Shown in pieces: positions 17,707 to 30,978 of a stretch of 64,000 nt of DNA; position 1 is the first letter of the stretch, and each line of letters begins with the position of its first letter. The notes below the pieces were generated by a model that saw only the letters and a program-made list of their open reading frames with translations, was not told the DNA's origin and did not search any database. The DNA comes from Duganella aceris (GTDB lineage Bacteria; Pseudomonadota; Gammaproteobacteria; Burkholderiales; Burkholderiaceae_D): NCBI RefSeq assembly GCF_011090165.1, contig NZ_JAADJT010000013.1, forward strand, positions 173,281 through 237,280, given 5' to 3'. A program made the position numbers and the translations under genes.

Positions 17707-20700
17707 CTATTCGCTCAGCACCATCGCCTCGAACTGCGCCACCGGCATCGGCCGGGCGAACAGGTAGCCCTGCGCCTCGTCGCATAGCTTGGCGCGCAGG
17801 AAGTCGCGCTGCGCTTCGGTCTCCACGCCCTCCGCCACCACCCCCAGCCCCAGCGAGTGCGCCAGCGCGATGGTGGCGGCGACGATCACCGCGTCGTTCG
17901 GGTCGCTCTCGATGTCCTTGACGAAGCCGCGGTCGATCTTGATGCGGTCGATCTCGAACAGCTTCAGGTAGCTCAACGACGAATAGCCGGTGCCGAAGTC
18001 GTCGATCGCCACCTTGATGCCGCGCGAACGCAGCTGGTCCAGCAGCGCGCGGCTGCGCTCCGGATCCTGCATCGCCGCCGATTCAGTGATCTCCAGCTCC
18101 AGCAGCGCCGGCTCGATGCCGTGGTCGTGCAGCAGCTTGTCGAGCTGCGGCAGCAGCCCCGGGCCGTGGCACTGCCGCGCCGACAGGTTCACCGCCAGCC
18201 GCAGATGCGCCAGCCCCGGCGTGCGCCACGACGCCAGCAGGGCGCAGGCGCGTTGCAGCACCCAGTCGCCCAGCGGCAGGATCAGGCCCGATTCCTCGGC
18301 GATCGGGATGAAGCGGTCCGGCCCCACCATGCCCAGCTCCGGATGGTGCCAGCGCAGCAGCGCTTCGGCGCCGATGATGCGCTGCGTCGCCAGCTCGACC
18401 TGCGGCTGCAGGTACAGCTCGAATTCGTTCTGCTCCAGCGCCTGCCACAGCCGGTTCTCCAGCATCAGCCGCTCGTGGGTGGCGGTGTTCATCTCGGCCG
18501 AGAAGAACTGGAAGTTGCCGCGTCCCTGGCTCTTGGCGGCGTACATCGCGGTGTCGGCGTGGCGCAGCAGCGTGCTGCCGTCGTCGCCGTCCGACGGGAA
18601 CATGGCGACGCCGACGCTGGCGCCGCTGTGCACCGTCTTGCCCTGCAGGTGGTAGGGCGCGCCCAGCGCGTCGACGATGCGCACCGCGATGTTGGACGCT
18701 TCGTCCGGCGTCACCGTGCCGGAGGTGACCACGATGAATTCGTCGCCGCCCAGGCGGGCGATGGTGTCGACCTCGCGCAGCAGTTCCTGCAGCCGCTGCG
18801 CCACCGCCACCAGCAGCAGGTCGCCGGTCTGGTGGCCGTGGGTGTCGTTGATCTTCTTGAAGTGGTCCAGATCGATGAACAGCACCGCCGCCGCGCCGTG
18901 CGCGCGCCGGGTCTGCGCCAGCAGCTGCTCCAGCCGCAGGTTCAGCGACAGCCGGTTGGCCAGCCCGGTCAGCGTGTCGTGGTGCGCCAGCCGGTGGATG
19001 TGCTCCTGCGCCAGGTGCTGCTCGGTCAGGTCGTGCAGGATGGCGACGAACAGGTGCTCGTCCGGCAGCTCGACTTCGCTGACCGACATCGCCAGCGGGA
19101 ATTCGCTGCCGTCGCTGCGCCAGCCGGGAATCTCGTATTCGTGGGTGACGCCGCAGGCGATCATGCGCAGCATGCCGGCGGCGTCGAGGCCGGCCGCTTC
19201 GCCGATGCCGACCGGCAGCAGGCTGTCGAGCTTGAGCGCGGTCATCTTGTCCGGCGCGTAGCCGAACAGCCGCCCGGCCGCCGCGTTGGCCGACAGCAGC
19301 ACGCCGTCGCCGTCGATGGTGAGGATGGCGTCCGCCGCCTTGTTCAGGATCGCCTGCAGCCGCGCCTCGCGTTCGCGCAGCCGCGCGGTGCTGTCCTTGA
19401 CCTGGCCCTGGATCCGCGCCCGCTCGCCGCTGATCAGCATCATCAGCGCGCCCAGCAGGCCGGTCAGCAGCAGGCCGCAGGTCAGCACCGTCCAGCTCTG
19501 CCAGCCGCGCTGCTGTTGCAGGTAGGCCGGCGTCGGCGCCAGCGTCAGCTCGTAGATGCGGCCGCCGAAATGCAGCTGGCGCTGGAAGTCGGCCGGCGCG
19601 GCGGCGCGGTGCAGCGTGTCGTGCACCACGCGCCGCGCGCTGTCGTCGTCGGTGTCCTCGAAACGGACCAGGAAGTGGCCGAATTCGGTGCGCTTCAGCG
19701 CCTGCTCCAGCAGGGCCTCGAACTGCATCGAGATCAGCAGCGCGCCGATCGCCTGGTGGCGGTTGGTGTTGGGGTAGACCGTCTGCAGCAGCAGCACGCC
19801 GGGGCCGGCGCGCGGCGAGATCAGCTGCAGCGGGGCGGTGGACGTCGGCTGGCCGGACTGGATCGCCCGCTCCAGCGCGGCGCGGCGCTGCGGATCGTGC
19901 AGGAAGTCCAGCCCGAGATAGGCGCGGGCGCGTTCCGGCTCGATGAAGGTGGAGACGAAATAGCGCTCGCGCTGGGCGGCCGGCACGAAGCCGCCGGCGC
20001 CGACGCGCTGGCGGATCTGGAAGTCCGGCGTCGAGTTGCGCCGCGCCCAGGCCTCGAACCCCGGCCGCTGCTCGCCGGCCACCGGGATCAGCCAGGCCAT
20101 CGACAGCAGCTCGGGGCGCTGGTCCAGGTAGCCGTGCGCCAGGTTGCCGAAGTCCTCGGTGTTGAGCGCGCGGCGCGGGTCGTTGAGCGCCTTGGCCATG
20201 GCGAAGACGAAGCGTTCGTGCTCGCTGAACTGCGATTGCAGCAGGTCGCCGGTCTGCTGCGCCTTGAGGCGGAACGCCTGCAGCTGCTGGTTGTTTTCCC
20301 AGCGGTCGGCCTGCAGGTAGATGGCGATGAAGGCGGCCGCCGACAGCAGCAGCGGCAGGCCCACCAGCGTGCGCCGCCGCGCCCACAGCGCGCGCGGGCG
20401 GCCGATGACGATCCAGCTCAGCGGCGCCGCCAGCAGGATGCCGATGGTGTCGCCCATCCACCACGCCAGCCAGTCGACGCCGATGCTGCTCCACGACAGG
20501 ATGCCCAGCGCGGCCATGCCGGCCAGCGAGACCGTGCTGCTGACCACGGTGACGGTCAGGGCCAGCAGGATGAAGCCGACCACGTCCCGTCCGGAGCCGA
20601 TGGCGGGATCGATGTAGCGGCGGAACAGCACGCTGCCGGCCCAGGCTTGCAGCGCGGCGCCGACGGCGGGCGCGCTGGCGGCCAGCACCGCCAGCGGCGT

Positions 20701-20949
20701 GATGCCGGCGGCGCTGAGCGCGGGATACACCAGATTGACCGTGAGCGAGCCGAGCGCCACCGCCGGCAGCATGCGGGCGCCGCCGACCACGCAGCCGGCC
20801 AGCGCGATGCCGGCGGGAAGAAAGATCGGGGAAGCGTAGCTGGGCGGGATCGCCAGCAGCAGGCCGAGGCGGCCGGCGAGGACATAGGCGGCCAGAAGGC
20901 CGAGATTGGCAAGCAGGAGGATGGGCCAGCGACCGCTACGGTTGTTCAA
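17707..20949 (-). CDS. MASE1-CHASE-PAS-GGDEF-EAL membrane protein
   Basis: About 1081 residues. An N-terminal MASE1-type block of about eight hydrophobic segments (1-235) is followed by a CHASE-like sensor (about 245-455), another membrane segment, a coiled coil and a PAS domain (about 530-650). The GGDEF domain has intact GGDEF with inhibitory-site RxxD (REVDTIARLGGDEF). The EAL domain has EALLRW, DDFGTGYSS and KIDRGFV, so both catalytic halves look intact. There is no ATG before the first helix. I favour the TTG at 20949 because GGAG lies eight bases upstream; the frame is open to a TTG at 21003. Dual cyclase/phosphodiesterase potential is inferred. Confidence 0.9.
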   Translation of the reverse strand: MNNRSGRWPILLLANLGLLAAYVLAGRLGLLLAIPPSYASPIFLPAGIALAGCVVGGARMLPAVALGSLTVNLVYPALSAAGITPLAVLAASAPAVGAALQAWAGSVLFRRYIDPAIGSGRDVVGFILLALTVTVVSSTVSLAGMAALGILSWSSIGVDWLAWWMGDTIGILLAAPLSWIVIGRPRALWARRRTLVGLPLLLSAAAFIAIYLQADRWENNQQLQAFRLKAQQTGDLLQSQFSEHERFVFAMAKALNDPRRALNTEDFGNLAHGYLDQRPELLSMAWLIPVAGEQRPGFEAWARRNSTPDFQIRQRVGAGGFVPAAQRERYFVSTFIEPERARAYLGLDFLHDPQRRAALERAIQSGQPTSTAPLQLISPRAGPGVLLLQTVYPNTNRHQAIGALLISMQFEALLEQALKRTEFGHFLVRFEDTDDDSARRVVHDTLHRAAAPADFQRQLHFGGRIYELTLAPTPAYLQQQRGWQSWTVLTCGLLLTGLLGALMMLISGERARIQGQVKDSTARLREREARLQAILNKAADAILTIDGDGVLLSANAAAGRLFGYAPDKMTALKLDSLLPVGIGEAAGLDAAGMLRMIACGVTHEYEIPGWRSDGSEFPLAMSVSEVELPDEHLFVAILHDLTEQHLAQEHIHRLAHHDTLTGLANRLSLNLRLEQLLAQTRRAHGAAAVLFIDLDHFKKINDTHGHQTGDLLLVAVAQRLQELLREVDTIARLGGDEFIVVTSGTVTPDEASNIAVRIVDALGAPYHLQGKTVHSGASVGVAMFPSDGDDGSTLLRHADTAMYAAKSQGRGNFQFFSAEMNTATHERLMLENRLWQALEQNEFELYLQPQVELATQRIIGAEALLRWHHPELGMVGPDRFIPIAEESGLILPLGDWVLQRACALLASWRTPGLAHLRLAVNLSARQCHGPGLLPQLDKLLHDHGIEPALLELEITESAAMQDPERSRALLDQLRSRGIKVAIDDFGTGYSSLSYLKLFEIDRIKIDRGFVKDIESDPNDAVIVAATIALAHSLGLGVVAEGVETEAQRDFLRAKLCDEAQGYLFARPMPVAQFEAMVLSE

Positions 20950-21112
20950 ATCCAGGGCTCCAGATGTCACATTGTTTGGTCGATTGTATAGGAAAACATG
21001 CAACGTAAAAACAACACTTGCACTTTTGCAGTTGGTGCAGTTAAAATCTCGCCCCGAAGCAGACGGTTAATCACAGCGACGCGATTTAAGTAGTAAAAAA
21101 CGCGGTGCGGGG

Positions 21113-21141
21113 TTGACAGGTCGAAGAAGTTGCTTCATACT
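21113..21141 (+). promoter_or_regulatory. Strong sigma70 promoter for the tRNA-tuf operon
   Basis: TTGACA (21113-21118) and CATACT (21136-21141) are separated by 17 bp and lie 14 bp before the first tRNA. Both boxes are near consensus, as expected for a tRNA/EF-Tu transcription unit. Between the upstream gene and this promoter (20950-21112) I see no gene. Confidence 0.85.
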
Positions 21142-21155
21142 CTGCGGTTCCTCGC

Positions 21156-21240
<85 letters not shown>

Positions 21241-21307
21241 AGTTTTTGCAAGAAGACTGAGTGGCGCAGTAAAAACTGCAGTAAAAACTGAAGTGTGAAC
21301 AATCCTC

Positions 21308-21381
21308 GCGGGTGTAGCTCAATGGTAGAGCAGAAGCCTTCCAAGCTTACGACGAGGGTTCGATTCCCTTCACCCGCTCCA
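21308..21381 (+). tRNA. tRNA-Gly (TCC)
   Basis: 74 nt, acceptor GCGGGTG/CACCCGC, T-loop GGTTCGATTCC, encoded CCA, anticodon TCC. Its position between tRNA-Tyr and tRNA-Thr is the conserved tufB-operon order. Confidence 0.97.
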
Positions 21382-21434
21382 GTGTTGTTGCATGCAGATG
21401 CGCAAGCAGGGCATCAAATAGCAGTACCCCATAA

Positions 21435-21509
<75 letters not shown>

Positions 21510-21613
21510 GAATTCGCAGTATCCGCAGCACCGCAGCATATATACATACGCAGCATCATCAAGACAGTCGGGCGCGAGCCCAGGCAATCACACCAAATCG
21601 TTAGGAGTCTAAA

Positions 21614-22804
<1,191 letters not shown>

Positions 22805-22816
22805 GGAAATCTGAAG

Positions 22817-22847
22817 TTGCCACCAGGGGCGTCTCTGGTGGTATAAT
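22817..22847 (+). promoter_or_regulatory. Extended -10 promoter for tRNA-Trp-secE-nusG, overlapping a hairpin
   Basis: TTGCCA (22817-22822) and TATAAT (22842-22847) are 19 bp apart. TG one base upstream of the -10 makes an extended -10, which compensates for the long spacing. The spacer is itself a hairpin, CCACCAG/CTGGTGG (22820-22841), which could attenuate read-through from tuf but has no T-run. Confidence 0.65.
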
Positions 22848-22870
22848 CGATATCCTTTGTAGTTTTACGT

Positions 22871-22946
22871 AGGGACGTAGCTCAATTGGCAGAGCGTCGG
22901 TCTCCAAAACCGAAGGTTGGGGGTTCGATGCCCTCCGTCCCTGCCA
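22871..22946 (+). tRNA. tRNA-Trp (CCA)
   Basis: 76 nt, acceptor AGGGACG/CGTCCCT, encoded CCA, anticodon CCA in the loop CTCCAAA. It is placed before secE as in many proteobacteria. Confidence 0.97.
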
Positions 22947-22981
22947 CCGTTTTCAGGTGCAGGGCACCGAAAGTAAATTAA

Positions 22982-23365
22982 ATGTCAAATCAATCCGTGC
23001 AGACCGTCAGCACGTCGAATGACAAGATCAAGGTTGTGCTGGCAATCGCCGTCGCAATCGCAGGTGTGGTCGGGTTTTATTACCTGTCAGACAAACCAGC
23101 TCTCGTACGCGCAGGCGCACTTGTAGCTGGTTTGGCTTTTGCCGTTCTGCTCTTGTGGACTTCGACGACTGGCCGTGAATTCCTGAATTTCGCCAAAGAA
23201 GCCGTGCGCGAAACCAAAAAAGTCGTTTGGCCGACGCGTCGCGAAGCGATGCAGATCACCGGCATCGTCTTTGCTTTCGTGCTGGTCATGGCGTTGTTCC
23301 TGTGGGGCACGGATAAGACCTTGGAATTCCTGTTGTACGATCTCATTCTGGGCATACGAAAATAA
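22982..23365 (+). CDS. secE: Preprotein translocase subunit SecE
   Basis: 127-residue inner-membrane subunit of the SecYEG channel. It has three hydrophobic segments (about 18-34, 43-59, 95-115), the three-helix proteobacterial form. The conserved amphipathic stretch FAKEAVRETKKVVWPTRREA precedes the last helix. It overlaps nusG by one base (TAATG), so translation is coupled. Confidence 0.97.
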   Translation: MSNQSVQTVSTSNDKIKVVLAIAVAIAGVVGFYYLSDKPALVRAGALVAGLAFAVLLLWTSTTGREFLNFAKEAVRETKKVVWPTRREAMQITGIVFAFVLVMALFLWGTDKTLEFLLYDLILGIRK

Positions 23366-23991
23366 TGAACGAAAACGTACAAGATGAAGCGGCAGGCGAA
23401 GTTCCAGGCGATGTGCCGGAACAAGAAGTCGCCGCAGCGCCGGTTAGCGTTCCAGTAAGCAATAAACGCTGGTACGTTGTTCATGCGTATTCCGGTATGG
23501 AAAAAAGCGTGCAGCGCGCGCTGACCGAGCGCGTCGAACGCGCCGGCATGCAAGAACAGTTCGGCCAGATCCTGGTGCCGACCGAAGAAGTAGTCGAAGT
23601 CAAGAACGGCCAGAAATCGGTCACCGAGCGTCGTTTCTTCCCTGGCTATGTGCTGGTCGAGATGGAAATGACCGACGAAACCTGGCACCTGGTGAAGAAC
23701 ACCAACAAGGTCACCGGTTTCATCGGCGGCAAATCGAACAAGCCGACCCCGATTCCAGCGCGCGAGATCGACAAGATCATGCAGCAGATGCAAGAGGGTG
23801 TCGAGAAGCCACGGCCGAAAGTGCTGTATGAAGTGGGCGAGCAAGTCCGCATCAAGGATGGTCCGTTCACCGACTTCAACGGCAATGTCGAAGAAGTCAA
23901 CTACGAGAAATCCAAAGTGCGCGTCTCGGTCACCATCTTCGGCCGCGCGACACCGGTGGAACTTGAGTTCGGCCAGGTCGAAAAAGTATAA
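23365..23991 (+). CDS. nusG: Transcription termination/antitermination protein NusG
   Basis: 208 residues. An acidic, low-complexity N-terminal extension (1-30) precedes the NGN domain, which starts at KRWYVVHAYSGMEKSVQ and includes RRFFPGYVLVEMEM. A KOW domain follows (about 150-208, EQVRIKDGPFTDFNGNV). It binds RNA polymerase and links it to ribosomal S10 or Rho. The N-terminal extension is longer than in E. coli NusG. Confidence 0.97.
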   Translation: MNENVQDEAAGEVPGDVPEQEVAAAPVSVPVSNKRWYVVHAYSGMEKSVQRALTERVERAGMQEQFGQILVPTEEVVEVKNGQKSVTERRFFPGYVLVEMEMTDETWHLVKNTNKVTGFIGGKSNKPTPIPAREIDKIMQQMQEGVEKPRPKVLYEVGEQVRIKDGPFTDFNGNVEEVNYEKSKVRVSVTIFGRATPVELEFGQVEKV

Positions 23992-24113
23992 GCAGCACCG
24001 TTCGCCAGAACGGGCGACGGTGTTAAAACCGGACAAATCTGGCAAAGAGGAGCCCCGCCCTGCAGCATACGCATGGTGGGGCGCTACTACTCATATCCAA
24101 GATAGGAGCCATC

Positions 24114-24545
24114 ATGGCAAAGAAAATCATTGGTTTTATCAAGCTGCAAGTGCCAGCTGGTAAAGCAAACCCATCCCCACCGATCGGCCCAGCGCTGGGT
24201 CAGCGCGGTCTGAACATCATGGAATTCTGCAAAGCGTTCAACGCGCAGACCCAAGGTATGGAACCAGGCATGCCGATCCCGGTCGTCATCACCGCGTTCG
24301 CCGACAAGTCGTTCACCTTCGTCATGAAGACGCCTCCAGCGACCTTCCTGATCAAGAAACACTCGGGCATCACCAAAGGTTCGCCGAAGCCACACACCGA
24401 CAAAGTCGGCAAGCTGACGCGCGCTCAAGCTGAAGAAATCGCTAAATTGAAAACCCCTGATCTGACCGCTGCCGACCTGGATGCTGCTGTACGCACCATC
24501 GCTGGTTCCGCACGTTCGATGGGCATCACGGTGGAAGGTCTGTAA
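24114..24545 (+). CDS. rplK: 50S ribosomal protein L11
   Basis: 143 residues with the family start AKKIIGFIKLQVPAGKANPSPPIGPALGQRG cited here only by its first part, IIGFIKLQVPAGKA, and the C-terminal rRNA-binding motif AGSARSMGI. The 122-bp gap after nusG contains a hairpin with stem GCCCC/GGGGC (24052-24056/24078-24082). In other proteobacteria L1 represses the L11-L1 message through a leader site, and this hairpin is a candidate for it. rplA follows two bases later. Confidence 0.98.
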   Translation: MAKKIIGFIKLQVPAGKANPSPPIGPALGQRGLNIMEFCKAFNAQTQGMEPGMPIPVVITAFADKSFTFVMKTPPATFLIKKHSGITKGSPKPHTDKVGKLTRAQAEEIAKLKTPDLTAADLDAAVRTIAGSARSMGITVEGL

Positions 24546-24547
24546 TC

Positions 24548-25243
24548 ATGGCAAAACTGTCCAAACGCGCTAAAGCTATCAAAGCCAAAGTTGATAGCAC
24601 CAAGTCCTACGCATTCGACAACGCCGTCGCACTGATCAAAGAACTGGCCACCGCCAAGTTCAATGAATCGATCGACGTGTCGGTACAGCTGGGCGTGGAT
24701 CCTAAGAAGTCGGACCAGGTCGTTCGCGGTTCCGTCGTGCTGCCAGCCGGCACCGGCAAAACCGTTCGCGTCGCCGTGTTCGCTTCGGGCGACAAGGCCG
24801 AGCAGGCGAAAGCCGCCGGCGCCGATGTGGTTGGTATGGAAGACCTGGCCGAGCGCGTCAAAGCCGGCGACATGCCTTTCGACATCGTCATCGCTTCGCC
24901 AGACACCATGCGTATCGTCGGTACCCTGGGTCAGATCCTGGGCCCACGCGGCCTGATGCCTAACCCGAAGGTCGGCACTGTTACCCCTGACGTCGCTACC
25001 GCCGTGAAAAACGCGAAAGCCGGTCAAGTTCAGTACCGTACCGACAAAGCCGGTATCATCCACGCGACCATCGGCCGCAAATCGTTCGCCGACGCAGATC
25101 TGAAGAGCAACCTGGTTGCCCTGATCGACGCGCTGAACAAAGCCAAGCCAGCATCGAGCAAAGGTATCTACCTGCGCAAGGTCTCGCTGTCGTCGACCAT
25201 GGGCGCTGGCGTCCGTGTTGACCACGCTACCCTGGCTGCTTAA
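24548..25243 (+). CDS. rplA: 50S ribosomal protein L1
   Basis: 231 residues with family signatures KFNESIDVSVQLGVDPKKSD and LGPRGLMPNPKVGTV. It binds 23S rRNA at the L1 stalk and is the autogenous repressor of the rplKA message in characterised species. Its start lies two bases after the rplK stop codon. A 312-bp non-coding gap with a palindrome and the L10 leader follows. Confidence 0.98.
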   Translation: MAKLSKRAKAIKAKVDSTKSYAFDNAVALIKELATAKFNESIDVSVQLGVDPKKSDQVVRGSVVLPAGTGKTVRVAVFASGDKAEQAKAAGADVVGMEDLAERVKAGDMPFDIVIASPDTMRIVGTLGQILGPRGLMPNPKVGTVTPDVATAVKNAKAGQVQYRTDKAGIIHATIGRKSFADADLKSNLVALIDALNKAKPASSKGIYLRKVSLSSTMGAGVRVDHATLAA

Positions 25244-25254
25244 AAGCTAGCAAA

Positions 25255-25301
25255 TGGGTGTCAGGAGCTGACACGCGCAGCGTGTTAGACCCTGATACCC
25301 A
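25255..25301. repeat. Nested palindrome between rplA and the L10 leader
   Basis: The outer arms TGGGTGTCAGG (25255-25265) and CCTGATACCCA (25291-25301) pair with one G-U. The inner arms TGACACGC (25269-25276) and GCGTGTTA (25280-25287) also pair with one G-U. Its outer ends share GGTGTCAG/CTGA-ACC with the palindrome at 17621-17705. It has no T-run. It could moderate read-through from rplKA into rplJL, or be a dispersed REP-like element. Confidence 0.8.
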
Positions 25302-25555
25302 CAGTACAAGATTAAGTCCTTGCGCTGCAAAGCGCGGGGCAGTTCTTTGGGCTGGTCGTTCCTTCGGGGGCGACCAGGCAATCAAAGACCGTTGGGCTGG
25401 ATGCATCAGGCAGGCAACCGGTTAATTGAATTTTTCACCCAACGCAGATGGTGTACCCGATCAAGTTTCGTAGTCCATTGGACTCCTAAACCTCGGACGC
25501 CGTTGTTCGAACCGATGGCAGGCAGTTTGCCCGTCATCATTTAAGGAGGTTGACC
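25302..25555 (+). ncRNA. Ribosomal L10 (rplJ) mRNA leader
   Basis: Structured 5' leader upstream of rplJ. It holds the stem CTGGTCG/CGACCAG (25352-25358/25371-25377) and further complementary segments, and ends with the very strong Shine-Dalgarno AAGGAGGT (25543-25550). In characterised bacteria the L10(L12)4 complex binds this leader and represses rplJL translation. Identification rests on position and structure; a covariance model search would confirm the exact boundaries. Confidence 0.6.
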
Positions 25556-26095
25556 GTGGGTCTCAATCTGAATGACAAAAAGGCCGTCGTCGCCGAAGTT
25601 TCCGCAAAAGTAGCAACTGCGCAAACTATCGTCGTGGCCGAATATCGTGGCATCCAGGTTGCTCACTTGACGCAACTTCGTGCCAAAGCGCGCGCTCAAG
25701 GCGTGTACCTGCGAGTGTTGAAAAACACCCTCGCACGTCGCTCCGTCGAAGGCACGCAGTTCGCCAGCCTGGCAGACAGCATGACCGGTCCTCTGATCTA
25801 CTCGATCTCGGACGATGCCGTTGCAGCAGCTAAAGTCATCGCTGACTTCGCTAAAACCAACGACAAACTGGTCATCACCGCAGGCAACTACGCAGGCAAG
25901 CAGCTGGATAAAGCAGCTGTTACCGCGTTGGCGAGCATTCCTAGCCGTGAAGTCCTCATTTCGCAGTTGTTGGGCGTTATGCTGGCTCCGGTGTCGGGCT
26001 TTGCACGTGGTCTGGCTGCTCTGGCAGCGAAAAAATCCGAAGGTGCTCCAGCTGTTGCCGAAGAAGTGGCAGCAGAAGAAGCCCCAGCCGCTTAA
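25556..26095 (+). CDS. rplJ: 50S ribosomal protein L10
   Basis: 179 residues starting MGLNLNDKKAVVAEVSAKVA, base of the L7/L12 stalk. The GTG at 25556 is chosen: AAGGAGGT ends five bases upstream and the family begins there. The TTG at 25550 overlaps the ribosome-binding site and is rejected. The conserved VAEYRGIQVAHLTQLR lies near residue 29, and the Ala/Glu-rich tail is the L7/L12 attachment region. Confidence 0.97.
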   Translation: MGLNLNDKKAVVAEVSAKVATAQTIVVAEYRGIQVAHLTQLRAKARAQGVYLRVLKNTLARRSVEGTQFASLADSMTGPLIYSISDDAVAAAKVIADFAKTNDKLVITAGNYAGKQLDKAAVTALASIPSREVLISQLLGVMLAPVSGFARGLAALAAKKSEGAPAVAEEVAAEEAPAA

Positions 26096-26163
26096 TAGCG
26101 ACCGGTTTTTTCTCAAGTACCAATCTGATGTACTAACGAATCAATAAATTATTGGAGTTTCAA

Positions 26164-26535
26164 ATGGCAATTAGCAAAGACGACATCCTGGCAGCAGTTA
26201 GCGAAATGTCCGTAATGGACCTGAACGAACTGGTCAAAGCTTTCGAAGAAAAATTCGGCGTTTCGGCCGCTGCAATGGCTGCTCCAGCAGCTGGCGGCGC
26301 CGCTGCTGCGGTTGCTGAAGAGCAAACCGAATTCAACGTTGTTCTGACCGAAATCGGCGCGAACAAAGTTGGCGTGATTAAAGCAGTTCGCGAAATCACC
26401 GGTCTGGGCCTGAAAGAAGCCAAAGACGTGGTTGATGGCGCTCCTAAGACCGTCAAAGAAGCCCTGTCGAAAGCTGACGCTGAAGCCGCTAAGAAGAAGC
26501 TGGAAGAAGCTGGCGCCAAGGCTGAACTGAAGTAA
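26164..26535 (+). CDS. rplL: 50S ribosomal protein L7/L12
   Basis: 123 residues: an N-terminal dimerisation domain, an Ala/Gly-rich hinge (AAPAAGGAAAAVAEE) and the C-terminal factor-binding domain with KVGVIKAVREITGLGLKEAK. The ATG at 26164, seven bases after GGAG, fits the family; an upstream in-frame start at 26152 would add four residues overlapping the ribosome-binding site. Confidence 0.98.
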   Translation: MAISKDDILAAVSEMSVMDLNELVKAFEEKFGVSAAAMAAPAAGGAAAAVAEEQTEFNVVLTEIGANKVGVIKAVREITGLGLKEAKDVVDGAPKTVKEALSKADAEAAKKKLEEAGAKAELK

Positions 26536-26565
26536 TCAAGTTGTACGGCGGCTAGTTAGCGCCTC

Positions 26566-26621
26566 GAGCCAAAGCTGCGGATTTCCTTTCGAAAGGGAGG
26601 AAATCCGGCTTTGGCTCCTTT
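26566..26621 (+). terminator. Attenuator-like hairpin between rplL and rpoB
   Basis: A long stem GAGCCAAAGC/GCTTTGGCTC (26566-26575/26608-26617) encloses a second stem CGGATTTCC/GGAAATCCG, followed by CCTTT. In E. coli a partial terminator and RNase III site sits at this exact place and sets the ratio of ribosomal protein to polymerase mRNA; the same role is inferred. The remaining 177 bp before rpoB show no further gene. Confidence 0.75.
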
Positions 26622-26798
26622 GTCGTCCTCGTCGTATTTGTAGCGTTGGTCCGACGTTGCAGTTTTACGCAGTTTTCATGAATCAGCTGGAAATGGTAGA
26701 AGTTTCAGGTTTCGTCTGTGTGACATGCAGCCGAACACATTGCTGGAACACTGGCAAAACCTGAATTTTTTATCCTTTCTGTCACTCACGGAGTGTCC

Positions 26799-30905
<4,107 letters not shown>

Positions 30906-30918
30906 GACACAAGCACGG

Positions 30919-30944
30919 GCCCCGCCGGCCTTCGCCGGCGGGGC
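30919..30944 (+). other. GC-rich stem-loop in the rpoB-rpoC gap
   Basis: A perfect 11-bp stem GCCCCGCCGGC/GCCGGCGGGGC with a CTTC tetraloop. There is no following T-run, so it is more likely an mRNA-processing or stability element than a terminator. Confidence 0.7.
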
Positions 30945-30978
30945 AGTTTAAAGAATTCATCACTACCTGGAGTGATAC

